Assembly (NCBI GenBank): GCA_026712715.1
Contig: JAPOPW010000012.1
Location: forward strand, 62,001-126,000
DNA: 64,000 nt
Direction of reading: 5' to 3'
Origin: Immundisolibacterales bacterium
GTDB taxonomy: Bacteria; Pseudomonadota; Gammaproteobacteria; HK1
The notes below the pieces were generated by a model. That model saw only the letters and a program-made list of their open reading frames with translations. It ran no database searches and was not told the DNA's origin. The translations under genes and the position numbers were made by a program. Positions 34,954 to 43,624 of this stretch are shown here, in pieces; position 1 is the stretch's first letter, and the number at the start of each line of letters is the position of its first letter.

Positions 34954-36462
34954 ATGCCAATCCTGATTCGAAACGCCCGCGTCCTCACGATGGACGACGA
35001 CGACACCGAGTTCCCGCGCGCGGACATCCTCGTTCGGAGCACGAAGATCGCCGGGATCGGACCGGACCTCGACGTTTCGAACGAAGGCCGGGACCTCGAG
35101 GTCATCGAGGCCGACGGCCTCCTCGCCATGCCGGGTCTCGTCAACGGTCACCTTCACTCGCCAGGCAACTTCCTCAAGGGCGCGACCGACGACGCACCGC
35201 TCGAGATCTTCATGCTCCACGAGGTGCCGCCGTTCAGCGACGAGCCGCCCTCTGCGCACCTGAACCACGTACGAACCATGCTGGGCGCGGTCGAGATGCT
35301 GAAGCTCGGGGTGACTGCCGTTCACGACGACGCCTTCTACACCCCGCGCGCGACCGCGGAAGCCGTCGACGGCCTGATGCAGGCCTACGTCGAGAGCGGC
35401 ATGCGCGCCGTCGTCACCATCGACCAGCCGAACGTCGTCGAGTACGAGAAGTACCCGTTTCTGCGCGACCTCCTGCCGGAGGAGATCCGCCGGCGGATGG
35501 CCGAGACCCCCCGGCAGTCGACCGAGGAGCTGACCGAGCTCTACACCGGGTTCATCGAGCGCTGGAACGGCGCGTGCGCGGGAAGGCTCGGCACCGCGGT
35601 CTCGTGCTCCGCGCCCCAGCGGGTCACCCCGGAGTACCTGCAGATCCTCTCCGAGCTCAGCGAACGGCACCGGATCCCCTACGACATCCACATCCTCGAG
35701 ACGAAGCTCCAGCGGGTGCTCGGCGAGGAGAAGCACGGAAAGTCGTTCATCCGCTACGTCCACGACGCCGGCGTCCTCACCCCCCGGATGATGGTAATCC
35801 ACGCCATCTGGGTCGACGACGAGGACATCGAGCTTCTCGCCGCCTCCGGCTGCACGGTCGCCCACAACCCCATCAGCAACCAGAAGATCGGGAGCGGCAT
35901 CATGCCGTTCCGGCGGCTCCGGTCGGCCGGGGTCCCGATCTGCCTCGGCACGGACGAGGCCACCGTCGACGACAGCGCGAACATGTGGGGGGTGGCCAAG
36001 GCGGCCGGGCTCATCCACAAGATCGCGGACCCGGAGTACCGGAACTGGCCGACCGCGCCGGAGCTGCTCCGGTGCCTCACGCGCGGCGGCGCGCGCGGCA
36101 TGGGGCTCGAGGACCGGGTCGGCGCCCTCGCCCCGGGGCGCGAGGCCGACATCATCCTCGTCGACCTCAACACCATCGCGTTCACCCCGCTCAACGACCT
36201 TCGCCGCCAGCTCGTCTTCTCGGAGAACGGCTCGTCGGTGGGGATGACGATGGTCGCGGGCCGGGTCGTCTGCGAGAAAGGGCGGGTCCTCACCGTCGAC
36301 GAGGAGGCCCTGAAGGACGAGGTGCGGGCGCTCTTTCCCGCGCACCGGCGCGAGCTCGCCCGGACGGCGGCGGCCGCCGCGGAGCTCGAGCCCTACTACC
36401 GGGAGATGTACCTTCGCGCCGCCGCCCGCGACGTCGGGCTCAACCGCTGGGCCGGCCCATGA
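34954..36462 (+). CDS. Metal-dependent amidohydrolase / aminohydrolase (SsnA/TrzA/AtzA-like)
   Basis: 502 aa from the ATG at 34954, which has GGAGG 5-9 nt upstream. Metal motifs: HLH in VNGHLHSPG, His in DIHILETK, His in VIHAIW and Asp in GTDEATVDD. This layout is shared by deaminases of triazines, guanine, S-adenosylhomocysteine and related heterocycles. It hydrolyses a C-N bond, possibly of an N-rich ring, but the exact substrate cannot be read from sequence. It lies on its own, convergent with the sugar ABC operon. Confidence 0.87.
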   Translation: MPILIRNARVLTMDDDDTEFPRADILVRSTKIAGIGPDLDVSNEGRDLEVIEADGLLAMPGLVNGHLHSPGNFLKGATDDAPLEIFMLHEVPPFSDEPPSAHLNHVRTMLGAVEMLKLGVTAVHDDAFYTPRATAEAVDGLMQAYVESGMRAVVTIDQPNVVEYEKYPFLRDLLPEEIRRRMAETPRQSTEELTELYTGFIERWNGACAGRLGTAVSCSAPQRVTPEYLQILSELSERHRIPYDIHILETKLQRVLGEEKHGKSFIRYVHDAGVLTPRMMVIHAIWVDDEDIELLAASGCTVAHNPISNQKIGSGIMPFRRLRSAGVPICLGTDEATVDDSANMWGVAKAAGLIHKIADPEYRNWPTAPELLRCLTRGGARGMGLEDRVGALAPGREADIILVDLNTIAFTPLNDLRRQLVFSENGSSVGMTMVAGRVVCEKGRVLTVDEEALKDEVRALFPAHRRELARTAAAAAELEPYYREMYLRAAARDVGLNRWAGP

Positions 36463-36622
36463 CGCCCTGACCGGACCGGAAGAGCGCAGGAAGGCAGGCC
36501 GCTGCGCCCGGCCCCCGTCCTTTCGACTTCCTGCCGCTACCGGGGTCGCGCCGCCACGATGCACGAGCACCGTGCGCAAGATGGGTCCGGCATCGGCTTC
36601 CTCGCCTCATCCTCCACGCCGG

Positions 36623-36639
36623 CCCGGGTCGGACCCGGG
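36623..36639. terminator. Hairpin between convergent genes
   Basis: CCCGGGT (36623-36629) and ACCCGGG (36633-36639) form a perfect 7-bp stem with a 3-nt loop between the amidohydrolase and the convergent ABC ATPase. No T-run. Confidence 0.45.
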
Positions 36640-36668
36640 GGCCCGTTCCAATGCGCCGGCAGATTCCG

Positions 36669-37457
36669 TCACGCCGCCTCCGTGTCCACTGCATCGACGA
36701 TGTAGGCAAGCACGTCCTGCTTGGTGGCGCTTCGGCGGTCCAGGGTCGCGACCGCGCGACCGGCGCGCATCACCATGACCCGGTCGGCGACCCTGAAGAC
36801 ATGATCGAGATTGTGGCTGATGACGATGAGCGCAATTCCCTGGCTCTTGAGGTTCTGCATCAGCGCGAGGGTGTTGCGGGTCTCTTCGGGGCCCAGCGCT
36901 GCGGTCGGCTCGTCCATGACGAGGATCTTGAGATCGGTGGCGTAGATCGCTCGGGCGATCGCCACCGCCTGACGCTCACCGCCGGAAAGGTGATGAGTGG
37001 CGACGTGGATATCCTCGAGCTCGATGCCGACCTCCTCCCTGAGCACCCGCGCCGCCTCCCTGGCCATCCGATCGTTGTCGAGGAAGTTGAGGCCGAGGAC
37101 CCGGCGCTTGAGCTCGTGGCCCAGGAAGACGTTGCCCGCGGCGTCGAGGGAATCGACCAGGCCCAGATCCTGGTAGACCGCCTCGATGCCGAGCTGGCGC
37201 GATTGGCGTTTGTTCGTGATCGAGACCAGCCGCCCCTCCATGCGGATTTCGCCCTCGTCCAGCTCATGGACGCCGGTGAGGACCTTGATGAGGGTCGACT
37301 TGCCGGCGCCGTTGTCGCCGACGATCGCCAGCGCTTCGCCCGCAGCCAGGTGCAGGCTGACACCGGCGACCGCCATGACCCCACCGAAATGCTTCGCGAT
37401 CGAATGCATTTCCAGAAGCGGCGCGTCACTCCGAACGGAAGGAGGCGGCTGGTTCAT
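36669..37457 (-). CDS. Sugar-type ABC importer ATPase, single domain
   Basis: 262 aa from the ATG at 37457. Walker A is GDNGAGKST, signature LSGGERQA and Walker B LVMDEPTAALG. The single-domain size and sequence style match FrcA-type ATPases rather than the two-domain RbsA. It follows the SBP gene by only 13 nt and is the last gene of a permease-SBP-ATPase operon. Confidence 0.9.
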   Translation of the reverse strand: MNQPPPSVRSDAPLLEMHSIAKHFGGVMAVAGVSLHLAAGEALAIVGDNGAGKSTLIKVLTGVHELDEGEIRMEGRLVSITNKRQSRQLGIEAVYQDLGLVDSLDAAGNVFLGHELKRRVLGLNFLDNDRMAREAARVLREEVGIELEDIHVATHHLSGGERQAVAIARAIYATDLKILVMDEPTAALGPEETRNTLALMQNLKSQGIALIVISHNLDHVFRVADRVMVMRAGRAVATLDRRSATKQDVLAYIVDAVDTEAA

Positions 37458-37470
37458 CGATCGTGACGCC

Positions 37471-38604
37471 TCAGCGCTCGAGCGTGCCGATGCCGGTATA
37501 GCGGAAGGCTTCACGCTCCATCGCGTCCACGACGTCGGCACCCGTCTCGCCGCTCACGATGGTGATCCGTCCGAGACTCACCAGCGGGATGTCGTCGGTT
37601 CGGCCCTCAAGATGCGCGCGCACGACCTCTGCGGTCGCGACACCCACGTCGTCGCTCATGCGCATCGGCGTCGCCCAGAGCTCACCGTGGCGCAGCGCCT
37701 CGAGCTCGTCGCCCGTGCCGCCCCAGGCCGTCACCTTGACGTCGCTGCCGGCCTCCTGCACCGCGGAGATCGAACCCATCGCCATTGCGGTGTTGGCGTT
37801 GTGGATGAGCTCGACCTCCGGATAGGCCTGCAGGATCTGCTGCGTGCCGGTATAGCCGCGCTCACGCTCGAACATGCCGACGTGCTCGTACGCGACCTGC
37901 CAGTCGCTCTGGCCGGTGACGCAGTCCCTGAACCCGCCCGAGCGCTGATCGTCGATCGCGCCGGGAATGCCGCGCACCAGCGCCATCGTGCCCTCGGTGC
38001 CGAGCTTCTTGAGCACATAGTCACACATGATCAAGGCGCCGGCGAGGTGCGAGAAGCTGAGGTAGGCCAAGGGCTGCGCGCTGCCCCATGCTTGCGGCAC
38101 CACCGTGAAGTTCCAGACGATGACCTCGGTGTCCGGCTTGTCGATCAGGCGCTTGATGTTGTCCTGCTGTACCCGCAGCTCCGTGGGGCCGAAGACGACG
38201 TAGTCGAAATCCTCCTGCTCGACCTGATCCGTGTAGGTCGCCTGGACGATGTGATCGCCGACGTCCGAGGCAAATTGCGTGTCCTCGGCGGGAATGCCCA
38301 TCTCTTCGAGGCGCGCCATCATCGCCTGGTAGTTGCGCAGCCAGAAGTCCGATACGTCCTGACTCGGATAGATGAAGGCGATCTTGACCGGCTCGGCCGG
38401 GGGGTTCGCCATCGCCGCGCCGGGCTTGCCGACAATGGCCTGAAACGCCTCCAGCGTGGCCTCGTCGGTGACTTCGTAGTACTCCCAGTAGCCGTCCTCG
38501 CCGGAACCTTCCATGTCGGCCAGCGCCGCGACGTCGCGTGCCTCGGCGACAGTGGCGCAAAGGGCCAGTCCCGCAACGCTTGCGATAAGGGTGTTCAGTC
38601 GCAT
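37471..38604 (-). CDS. Periplasmic sugar-type ABC substrate-binding protein
   Basis: 377 aa family 2 (RbsB/TorT-like) SBP. The ATG at 38604 has GGGAGAAAC upstream and gives a signal peptide MRLNTLIASVAGLALCATVAEA. The mature part begins with about 50 residues (ARDVAALADMEGSGED onward) before the domain starting KIAFIYPSQDVSDFW. Mid-sequence GIPGAIDDQRSGGFRDCV and HNANTAMAMGSISAVQEAG are typical family 2 ligand-binding loops. The ligand is probably a sugar or polyol; autoinducer-like ligands are also known in this family. Confidence 0.9.
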   Translation of the reverse strand: MRLNTLIASVAGLALCATVAEARDVAALADMEGSGEDGYWEYYEVTDEATLEAFQAIVGKPGAAMANPPAEPVKIAFIYPSQDVSDFWLRNYQAMMARLEEMGIPAEDTQFASDVGDHIVQATYTDQVEQEDFDYVVFGPTELRVQQDNIKRLIDKPDTEVIVWNFTVVPQAWGSAQPLAYLSFSHLAGALIMCDYVLKKLGTEGTMALVRGIPGAIDDQRSGGFRDCVTGQSDWQVAYEHVGMFERERGYTGTQQILQAYPEVELIHNANTAMAMGSISAVQEAGSDVKVTAWGGTGDELEALRHGELWATPMRMSDDVGVATAEVVRAHLEGRTDDIPLVSLGRITIVSGETGADVVDAMEREAFRYTGIGTLER

Positions 38605-38656
38605 GATTGTTTCTCCCTTTCGTTGAACAGTCTTGCGTTCGATGACGATGCGGCGG

Positions 38657-39697
38657 TCAGGAGCGCCCGCTGCGTGCGCGTCTGAGCAGCCCGGAAAGAC
38701 CTCCCGTGCTCGGGTCCTGAAGGGCTGCGTAGAAAGCGACGGAAGTGATGATGATGAGGCCCGCCGCAACCTGCTGCCAGAAGAAGTCCAGCCGCAGCAT
38801 GACCAGCGCGTTGACCACCATGGACAGCAGCAGCACGCCGACCAGGGTGCCCGTCATGGATCCGCGCCCGCCGAACAACGACGTGCCGCCGACCACGACC
38901 GCGGCGATCGTGTGGAGGGTCAGCCCCATCCCCGCGGTCGCCTGGATCGCGTTGAGACGGCCGGTGAGCAGAATGCCCGCAAGACCGGCAAGGCCGCCCA
39001 GCAGCATGTACTGGTAGATCTTGTGCCGGTGGACGTCGATGCCGGTGAGGAGCGCGGCCTCGGTGTTGCCGCCGATCGCGACGGCGTAGCGGCCAAGGGG
39101 CGTGTACCGGTACAGAACGTAGCCGACCGCAATCGCGATGACCCCGATCACGGCCGCGACCGGCAAGAGGTCGAAGATGCGTCCCCGGCCGATCCAGGTC
39201 AGCGGGTCGGGAAACCTCGCGAGCACCATGCCGGCGGCGAGGACGAGCGCCAGCCCGCGAAAGACGAGATCGGTCGACAGCGTCGCGATGAGATCGGGCA
39301 CGCGCAGCTTGGTGACGACGAAGCCGTTCACCGAACCGCAGGCGACCCCCACCAGGATGGCGACCGCCATGGCGACGAATACGTTGAACCCGACATCCTT
39401 GATCAGCATGGCCATGATCACCGCGGAGAGCGCCGCAACCGAGCCGACCGAAAGGTCGATTCCGCGGCCGGTGATCACCAGGGTCATGCCCATGGCCAGA
39501 ACCAGGAAGATGGACGCGTCCTGCAGGATGATCATCAGGTTCTGCACACGGAAGAACCGCAGATCGGCAAACGCCATGACCAGGCAAAGCGCCATGATCA
39601 TCACCAACGGACCGAGAATATTGACGGAACGCTCTGCCCACGGAATCTCGCGTCGTCGAGATCCTTGCCGTGGCGAGCTTTCCGGAATGCTCGCCAT
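38657..39697 (-). CDS. Sugar-type ABC permease (RbsC/FrcC-like)
   Basis: 346 aa from the ATG at 39697 (an upstream in-frame start at 39742 exists but lacks support). It is a polytopic membrane protein of BPD_transp_2 type with ITGRGIDLSVGSVAALS near the N-terminal third and GGNTEAALLTGIDV, the hallmark of RbsC-like permeases. AVVVGGTSLFGGRGS follows. First gene of the operon; the SBP start is about 50 nt downstream. Confidence 0.91.
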   Translation of the reverse strand: MASIPESSPRQGSRRREIPWAERSVNILGPLVMIMALCLVMAFADLRFFRVQNLMIILQDASIFLVLAMGMTLVITGRGIDLSVGSVAALSAVIMAMLIKDVGFNVFVAMAVAILVGVACGSVNGFVVTKLRVPDLIATLSTDLVFRGLALVLAAGMVLARFPDPLTWIGRGRIFDLLPVAAVIGVIAIAVGYVLYRYTPLGRYAVAIGGNTEAALLTGIDVHRHKIYQYMLLGGLAGLAGILLTGRLNAIQATAGMGLTLHTIAAVVVGGTSLFGGRGSMTGTLVGVLLLSMVVNALVMLRLDFFWQQVAAGLIIITSVAFYAALQDPSTGGLSGLLRRARSGRS

Positions 39698-40075
39698 TCG
39701 GCACCTGCATCGCGGAGTGAAATCGATGGTCGATGCTCCCACCGCCCGCTGCGCGAGTCAAGGCGATGGCGTGGTGGCACGGCGTTATTCGGTCTTTCGC
39801 GGAGCGTTGCCGGGGCGAACAGCGCGAAGTGATGGCGCGGAAGGGACCCCGGGAGTCGTTCCGACGGGTACGCGCCGGCATTTGGTGTCACCACGTCGAG
39901 GCCAGGCGCGGGGCGATGCCACGGATCGGCCGCGGGCTTCGGTCTCGAGGTCGGCGGCGGATTCCGGGGCCATCACGGCCTCGGCAGGCGCACGATCGGG
40001 CGAGCGAGCCGTAGACTCCCGGTTTCGGACCGACCGGGGCCGCCCCGGCCCGCCACCACGTCGCCGGAGACCGAC
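39698..40075. other. 378-base divergent gap, no gene seen
   Basis: This lies between the divergent sugar permease and the ComA-like gene. Frames through it have no recognisable protein features. It must hold both promoters, but I could not identify -35/-10 pairs with confidence. Confidence 0.4.
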
Positions 40076-40882
40076 ATGACCAAGCATCCCTTCGCCATGG
40101 TTCCGCTTCCCGCCGAGCGGAGCGTCTCGAAGCCCCGCACCAGGGGCCTCACGATGATGAAGGACTCGGGACTGCCGCGCGACCACATGCGAGGCCTGCT
40201 CGATCTGATTGCGCCCTTCGTGGATTACGCGAAGCTCGTCACCGGCACCGCGCGGCTCTATCCCGAGGACCACCTTCTCGAGAAGCTCGAGATCTACCGC
40301 GAGTTCGACGTCCACACGTTCATCGGTGGCCAGTTCCTCGAGTACGTCTTCGCCACCCGGGGCTTCCCCGGCGTGCGGCCGTACTGCGAAGAGGCCCGCC
40401 GGCTCGGATTCGAGGCCATCGAGGTCTCCGACAACCGCGTTCCCCTGACCGACGAAGAACGGACCCGGCTCATCTCGACGGCGGTCGACTGCGGGCTCGA
40501 AGTCCACGGCGAGGTCGGCTCCAAGGACGTCCATTCCACCGCCGCGACCCTCGTCCGGCAGGCCGAGACCTGCTTCGAGGCCGGCTCGAAGCTGGTCCTG
40601 GTCGAGGGCGCCGAGCTCATCGACGACGACGCGCTCAACGTTCCGCTCCTGGAAGAGCTGAAATCGGGACTCGACGTCGAGAGGGTGATGTTCGAGCTGA
40701 GCGGCCCCTGGATCCCGGGGACGACGATGGCGGAGGTCTACCAGCTCCGGAACTTCCTCATCGGCGCATTCGGCCCCGACGTCAACATCGCCAACGTCAT
40801 GCCGGAGGACGTCTTCGAGACGGAGGTGCTGAGGGTCGGGATGGGGAGCGCCGGGCCGCCCGCCGGCTTCGAACGGCGCTGA
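40076..40882 (+). CDS. ComA-family protein (phosphosulfolactate synthase-like)
   Basis: 268 aa TIM-barrel-type protein with the ComA layout: KPRTRGLTMMKDSG at the N-terminus, PFVDYAKLVTGTARLY around residue 50, FIGGQFLEYVFATRG around 82 and GFEAIEVSDNRVPLT around 115. EVHGEVGSKD follows. ComA adds sulfite to phosphoenolpyruvate in coenzyme M or sulfolactate biosynthesis. Bacterial homologs exist outside methanogens and need not share the reaction. No comB or comC genes adjoin. Clear family match, unclear function. Confidence 0.82.
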   Translation: MTKHPFAMVPLPAERSVSKPRTRGLTMMKDSGLPRDHMRGLLDLIAPFVDYAKLVTGTARLYPEDHLLEKLEIYREFDVHTFIGGQFLEYVFATRGFPGVRPYCEEARRLGFEAIEVSDNRVPLTDEERTRLISTAVDCGLEVHGEVGSKDVHSTAATLVRQAETCFEAGSKLVLVEGAELIDDDALNVPLLEELKSGLDVERVMFELSGPWIPGTTMAEVYQLRNFLIGAFGPDVNIANVMPEDVFETEVLRVGMGSAGPPAGFERR

Positions 40883-40945
40883 CCCGGAACTGCGGGAAAT
40901 CTGCGGAAAGGAGACCCCGCGACGTCCGGGTTCGCGACGCGCCGT

Positions 40946-41632
40946 TCAGACGACCCGGACGGTCATGGCGCCGAGGCGATCGACCTCGAGCTCCATCACG
41001 TCGCCCCTCGCCACCGCGGCGACGCCCGACGGCGTTCCCGACAGGATGACGTCGCCGCCGGCAAGCTCGAAGTAGTCCGAGAGGTACGAGATGATCTCCG
41101 GAACCTTCCAGATCATGTGGTTGAGATCGCCCTCCTGGCGAATCTCGCCGTTCACCTCGAGCGCGATCCGGCCGTCGGTCGGATGGCCGACCCGCGACGC
41201 CGGGTGCACCGGGCCGACCGGAGCGGAGCCCTCGAAGGCCTTGCCGATCTCCCACGGCTGGCGGAGCGACTTCTTCTCCCCCTGGAGATCGCGGCGGGTC
41301 ATGTCCAGGGCGAGCGCATAGCCGTAGACGTGATCGAGCGCGCCGTCGACGGGAATGTTCACGCCGCCGGACTTGAGCATGACGGCAAGCTCCGCCTCGT
41401 GATGCACGTCGCTGGACCTGGGCGGATAGGGAAACTCGCCCGACACATTGAGATTGTCGGGGTTCTTCTGGAAGAAGAAGGGCTCCTCGCGATCGGGGTC
41501 GCCCCCCATCTCTATGGTGTGAGCGGCGTAGTTGCGTCCGATGCAGTAGACCCGACGGACCGGGAACACGAGGTCGGAGCCGGCGACGGGAAGGGTGACG
41601 GCCGGCGGCGGCTCGATTGCGAGGGTGGGCAT
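40946..41632 (-). CDS. Fumarylacetoacetase-fold hydrolase, fumarylpyruvate-hydrolase-like
   Basis: 228 aa FAH-family enzyme. YCIGRNYAAHTIEMG and PFFFQKNPDNL match the fumarylpyruvate hydrolase (NagK) subgroup of the gentisate pathway. Metal ligands are Glu79 and Glu81 in HHEAELAV, with a conserved Asp in ALDMTRRDLQ. The frame stays open far upstream across the regulator gene, but the ATG at 41632 matches family length. It is divergent from the FCD regulator with an operator-like palindrome between them, so it is the likely regulatory target. No gentisate dioxygenase is seen nearby. Confidence 0.88.
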   Translation of the reverse strand: MPTLAIEPPPAVTLPVAGSDLVFPVRRVYCIGRNYAAHTIEMGGDPDREEPFFFQKNPDNLNVSGEFPYPPRSSDVHHEAELAVMLKSGGVNIPVDGALDHVYGYALALDMTRRDLQGEKKSLRQPWEIGKAFEGSAPVGPVHPASRVGHPTDGRIALEVNGEIRQEGDLNHMIWKVPEIISYLSDYFELAGGDVILSGTPSGVAAVARGDVMELEVDRLGAMTVRVV

Positions 41633-41695
41633 GCGTGTCTCCGTTGTGGTTTCCGTGGTCTCCGGCGCGGAGGGTCGAGGTGATTTCCGACCATT

Positions 41696-41709
41696 CCCGA
41701 CCAATCGGG
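41696..41709. promoter_or_regulatory. Interrupted palindrome in FAH/FCD intergenic region
   Basis: CCCGA (41696-41700) and TCGGG (41705-41709) flank CCAA. It sits in the divergent control region and could be a second regulator site or a hairpin. Weak support. Confidence 0.25.
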
Positions 41710-41781
41710 ACGAGCTGCCGGGTTTCGAAGGGTTCATTGCCAATGATCTTCTTATGGAGTATATGTAGTCCAGTCGCGACG

Positions 41782-41795
41782 ATTGGTCAACCAAT
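41782..41795. promoter_or_regulatory. Operator-like palindrome, probable FCD regulator site
   Basis: ATTGGT (41782-41787), a CA spacer and ACCAAT (41790-41795) form a perfect 6-bp-arm palindrome. The TTGGT..ACCAA pattern is typical of GntR/FCD operators. It lies 23 nt before the FCD start and 150 nt from the divergent hydrolase start. Confidence 0.5.
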
Positions 41796-41818
41796 TCGGG
41801 AGCCGGTGCGTGGTCGCA

Positions 41819-42487
41819 ATGCCGGACATCGTGGAACGCGAGGATGCGCTCGCGGCGCTCAGGGCCTTCATCGTGGCCGGGAGGTACGAGCCGGGCGACC
41901 GGCTGCCCTCCGAGCGCGAGCTGATGGTGCGCCTCGGTCTCACCCGAACGAAGCTGCGTCGAGCCCTCGAAGCGCTGGAGCACGAGGGATCGATCTGGCG
42001 CCACGTCGGCAAGGGCACGTTTCTCGCTGCGGAAGGTTCCGGCCGCCTCGCCGATCTCAGCCGGCAGGTCACCCCGGTGCAGATGATGCGCGCGCGGCTC
42101 GCGCTCGAGCCGGCGCTCGCGAGGGAGGCGGCCATCGGCGCCTCCGGCGAGGCACTCGCACGGGTCCGCCTGAACCGGGACCGGGCGAAGGAGGCCGCCA
42201 CCTGGGACGAGTACGAGGCGCGCGACGACATGTTCCACCGCGCGGTCGCGGAGGCCACCGGGAACGTTCTGCTGCTGTCGCTCTTCGACCGGCTCAACCA
42301 GGTCCGACGGGCGGTGGCTTGGAACACGGTCGTGCGCAAGCTCCCCCACCCCCCGGCGGACCATTCGAGCTTCACCGAGCACGACCGGATCGTCGCCGCG
42401 ATCGAGGCGCGCGCTCCCGCGTCCGCCTTCGCGGCGATGCGCGATCACCTGAGCTCGGTCTCGGCGCGCCTGTTCGGAGAAGTGTGA
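41819..42487 (+). CDS. GntR-family regulator, FCD subgroup
   Basis: 222 aa from the ATG at 41819. An N-terminal winged HTH (GDRLPSERELMVRLGLTRTKLRRALEAL around residues 26-54) is followed by an FCD effector domain with metal-type residues in RDDMFHRAVAEATGN and HDRIVAAIEARAP, ending at MRDHLSSVSARL. FCD proteins are usually repressors relieved by an organic acid. It is divergent from the FAH-type hydrolase and 83 nt upstream of an ABC operon, both plausible targets. Confidence 0.9.
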   Translation: MPDIVEREDALAALRAFIVAGRYEPGDRLPSERELMVRLGLTRTKLRRALEALEHEGSIWRHVGKGTFLAAEGSGRLADLSRQVTPVQMMRARLALEPALAREAAIGASGEALARVRLNRDRAKEAATWDEYEARDDMFHRAVAEATGNVLLLSLFDRLNQVRRAVAWNTVVRKLPHPPADHSSFTEHDRIVAAIEARAPASAFAAMRDHLSSVSARLFGEV

Positions 42488-42570
42488 CACGGCGGCACAC
42501 GCAACCAACCCGCCGGGCCGCGGAAGGGGCGGCCGGATGCATCAAGCCAGGAACTTCAGGAGAACCAGCA

Positions 42571-43542
42571 ATGTTGAAATTGTTCAGAAAAGCGATGATC
42601 GCGGCGGCGCTGCCGATCGCCTTCGGACTGCCCGTCTCCGCCGCGCAAGGAGACACGATCCGGATTGCGCTCGCGGAGACCCCGTCCGACGAGCTCGCGG
42701 CGTTCTTCGTCGCGCTCGACCGGGCGAAGGCGAACGGGCTCGACTACGAATGGACCGCCTTCGCGGACGAGGAGCTGGCGATCCAGGCGGTGCTGAGCGG
42801 GCAGATGGACATCGGCTTCGGCACCCCCTATTCGGCCATGCAGCGCGCGAAGGCGCCGGTTCGGATCATCTTCCAGCTCTCGAAGCTCAAGTTCTTTCCG
42901 GTGACGACCAAGAAATACGGCTCTCTCGAGGACCTCGACGGCGAGCCCATCCTGCTGCATTCTCGCGGCGGCGGCACCGACGCGATCGCCAACGTCATCG
43001 AGGACAAGGTGGGCATCCAGTTCGGGAAACGCTCCTACGTCCCGGGCTCGGCGAACCGGGTCGTCGCGCTGGTGGCTGGTCAGGCGGACGCCACGATCAT
43101 CGATCTTTCGAACAAGAACAAGGTGATGCGACAGCACGAAGACAAGTTCAACGTGCTGCCCATGTTCGACGTCGAGGCCTCGGACGAGGCGCTGTTCGCC
43201 AATCTCGACTGGATCAAGGCGAACGAGGCGGACGTGCAGATCTTCGTCGACGCGCTGCTCAGCGTCTGGCAGGAAATGAACGCCGACCCCACCGTCGTGC
43301 GGCGCGAGACCGATCCCGACGGCCCCATCGGCCAGCTTCCGCCGGAGATCCTCGACAGCCTCGACACCTTCTACGCCGAAGCGGTCGCGGGCGGCCTTTA
43401 CGATGCGAACGGCGGCGGGCGCAAGGCGGCGATGGCGGACCTCGAGTGGTACAGCCAGGCCGGCCAGCTCGAAGGAGACCTGTCGAGCCTCGACATGAAC
43501 GATTTCTGGTACATGGCGCCGCTCGACGCCGCGATGAACTGA
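42571..43542 (+). CDS. NMT1/SsuA-type ABC substrate-binding protein
   Basis: 323 aa exported SBP with signal peptide MLKLFRKAMIAAALPIAFGL (cleavage near SAAQG) and AGGAG 7-11 nt before the ATG. The mature protein shows the SsuA/ThiY/NMT1 pattern: ELAIQAVLSGQMDIGFGTP, then GSANRVVALVAGQADATII. This class binds sulfonates, nitrate, thiamine precursors or aromatic acids. It leads an operon with two permeases and one ATPase, downstream of the FCD regulator. Confidence 0.88.
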   Translation: MLKLFRKAMIAAALPIAFGLPVSAAQGDTIRIALAETPSDELAAFFVALDRAKANGLDYEWTAFADEELAIQAVLSGQMDIGFGTPYSAMQRAKAPVRIIFQLSKLKFFPVTTKKYGSLEDLDGEPILLHSRGGGTDAIANVIEDKVGIQFGKRSYVPGSANRVVALVAGQADATIIDLSNKNKVMRQHEDKFNVLPMFDVEASDEALFANLDWIKANEADVQIFVDALLSVWQEMNADPTVVRRETDPDGPIGQLPPEILDSLDTFYAEAVAGGLYDANGGGRKAAMADLEWYSQAGQLEGDLSSLDMNDFWYMAPLDAAMN

Positions 43543-43563
43543 TTTCGCCGTACACTGCCCATC

Positions 43564-43592
43564 GGGGCGGCGCCCGGCCACGGCGCCGCCCC
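43564..43592 (+). terminator. Perfect 11-bp GC hairpin after the SBP gene
   Basis: GGGGCGGCGCC (43564-43574) pairs perfectly with GGCGCCGCCCC (43582-43592) around a 7-nt loop. It starts 22 nt after the SBP stop and ends 33 nt before the first permease. Without a T-run it more likely stabilises SBP mRNA or attenuates read-through than terminates fully. Confidence 0.6.
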
Positions 43593-43624
43593 ATTCGGGA
43601 TTTCCGTTTCGGGGGTGCCGGTCA

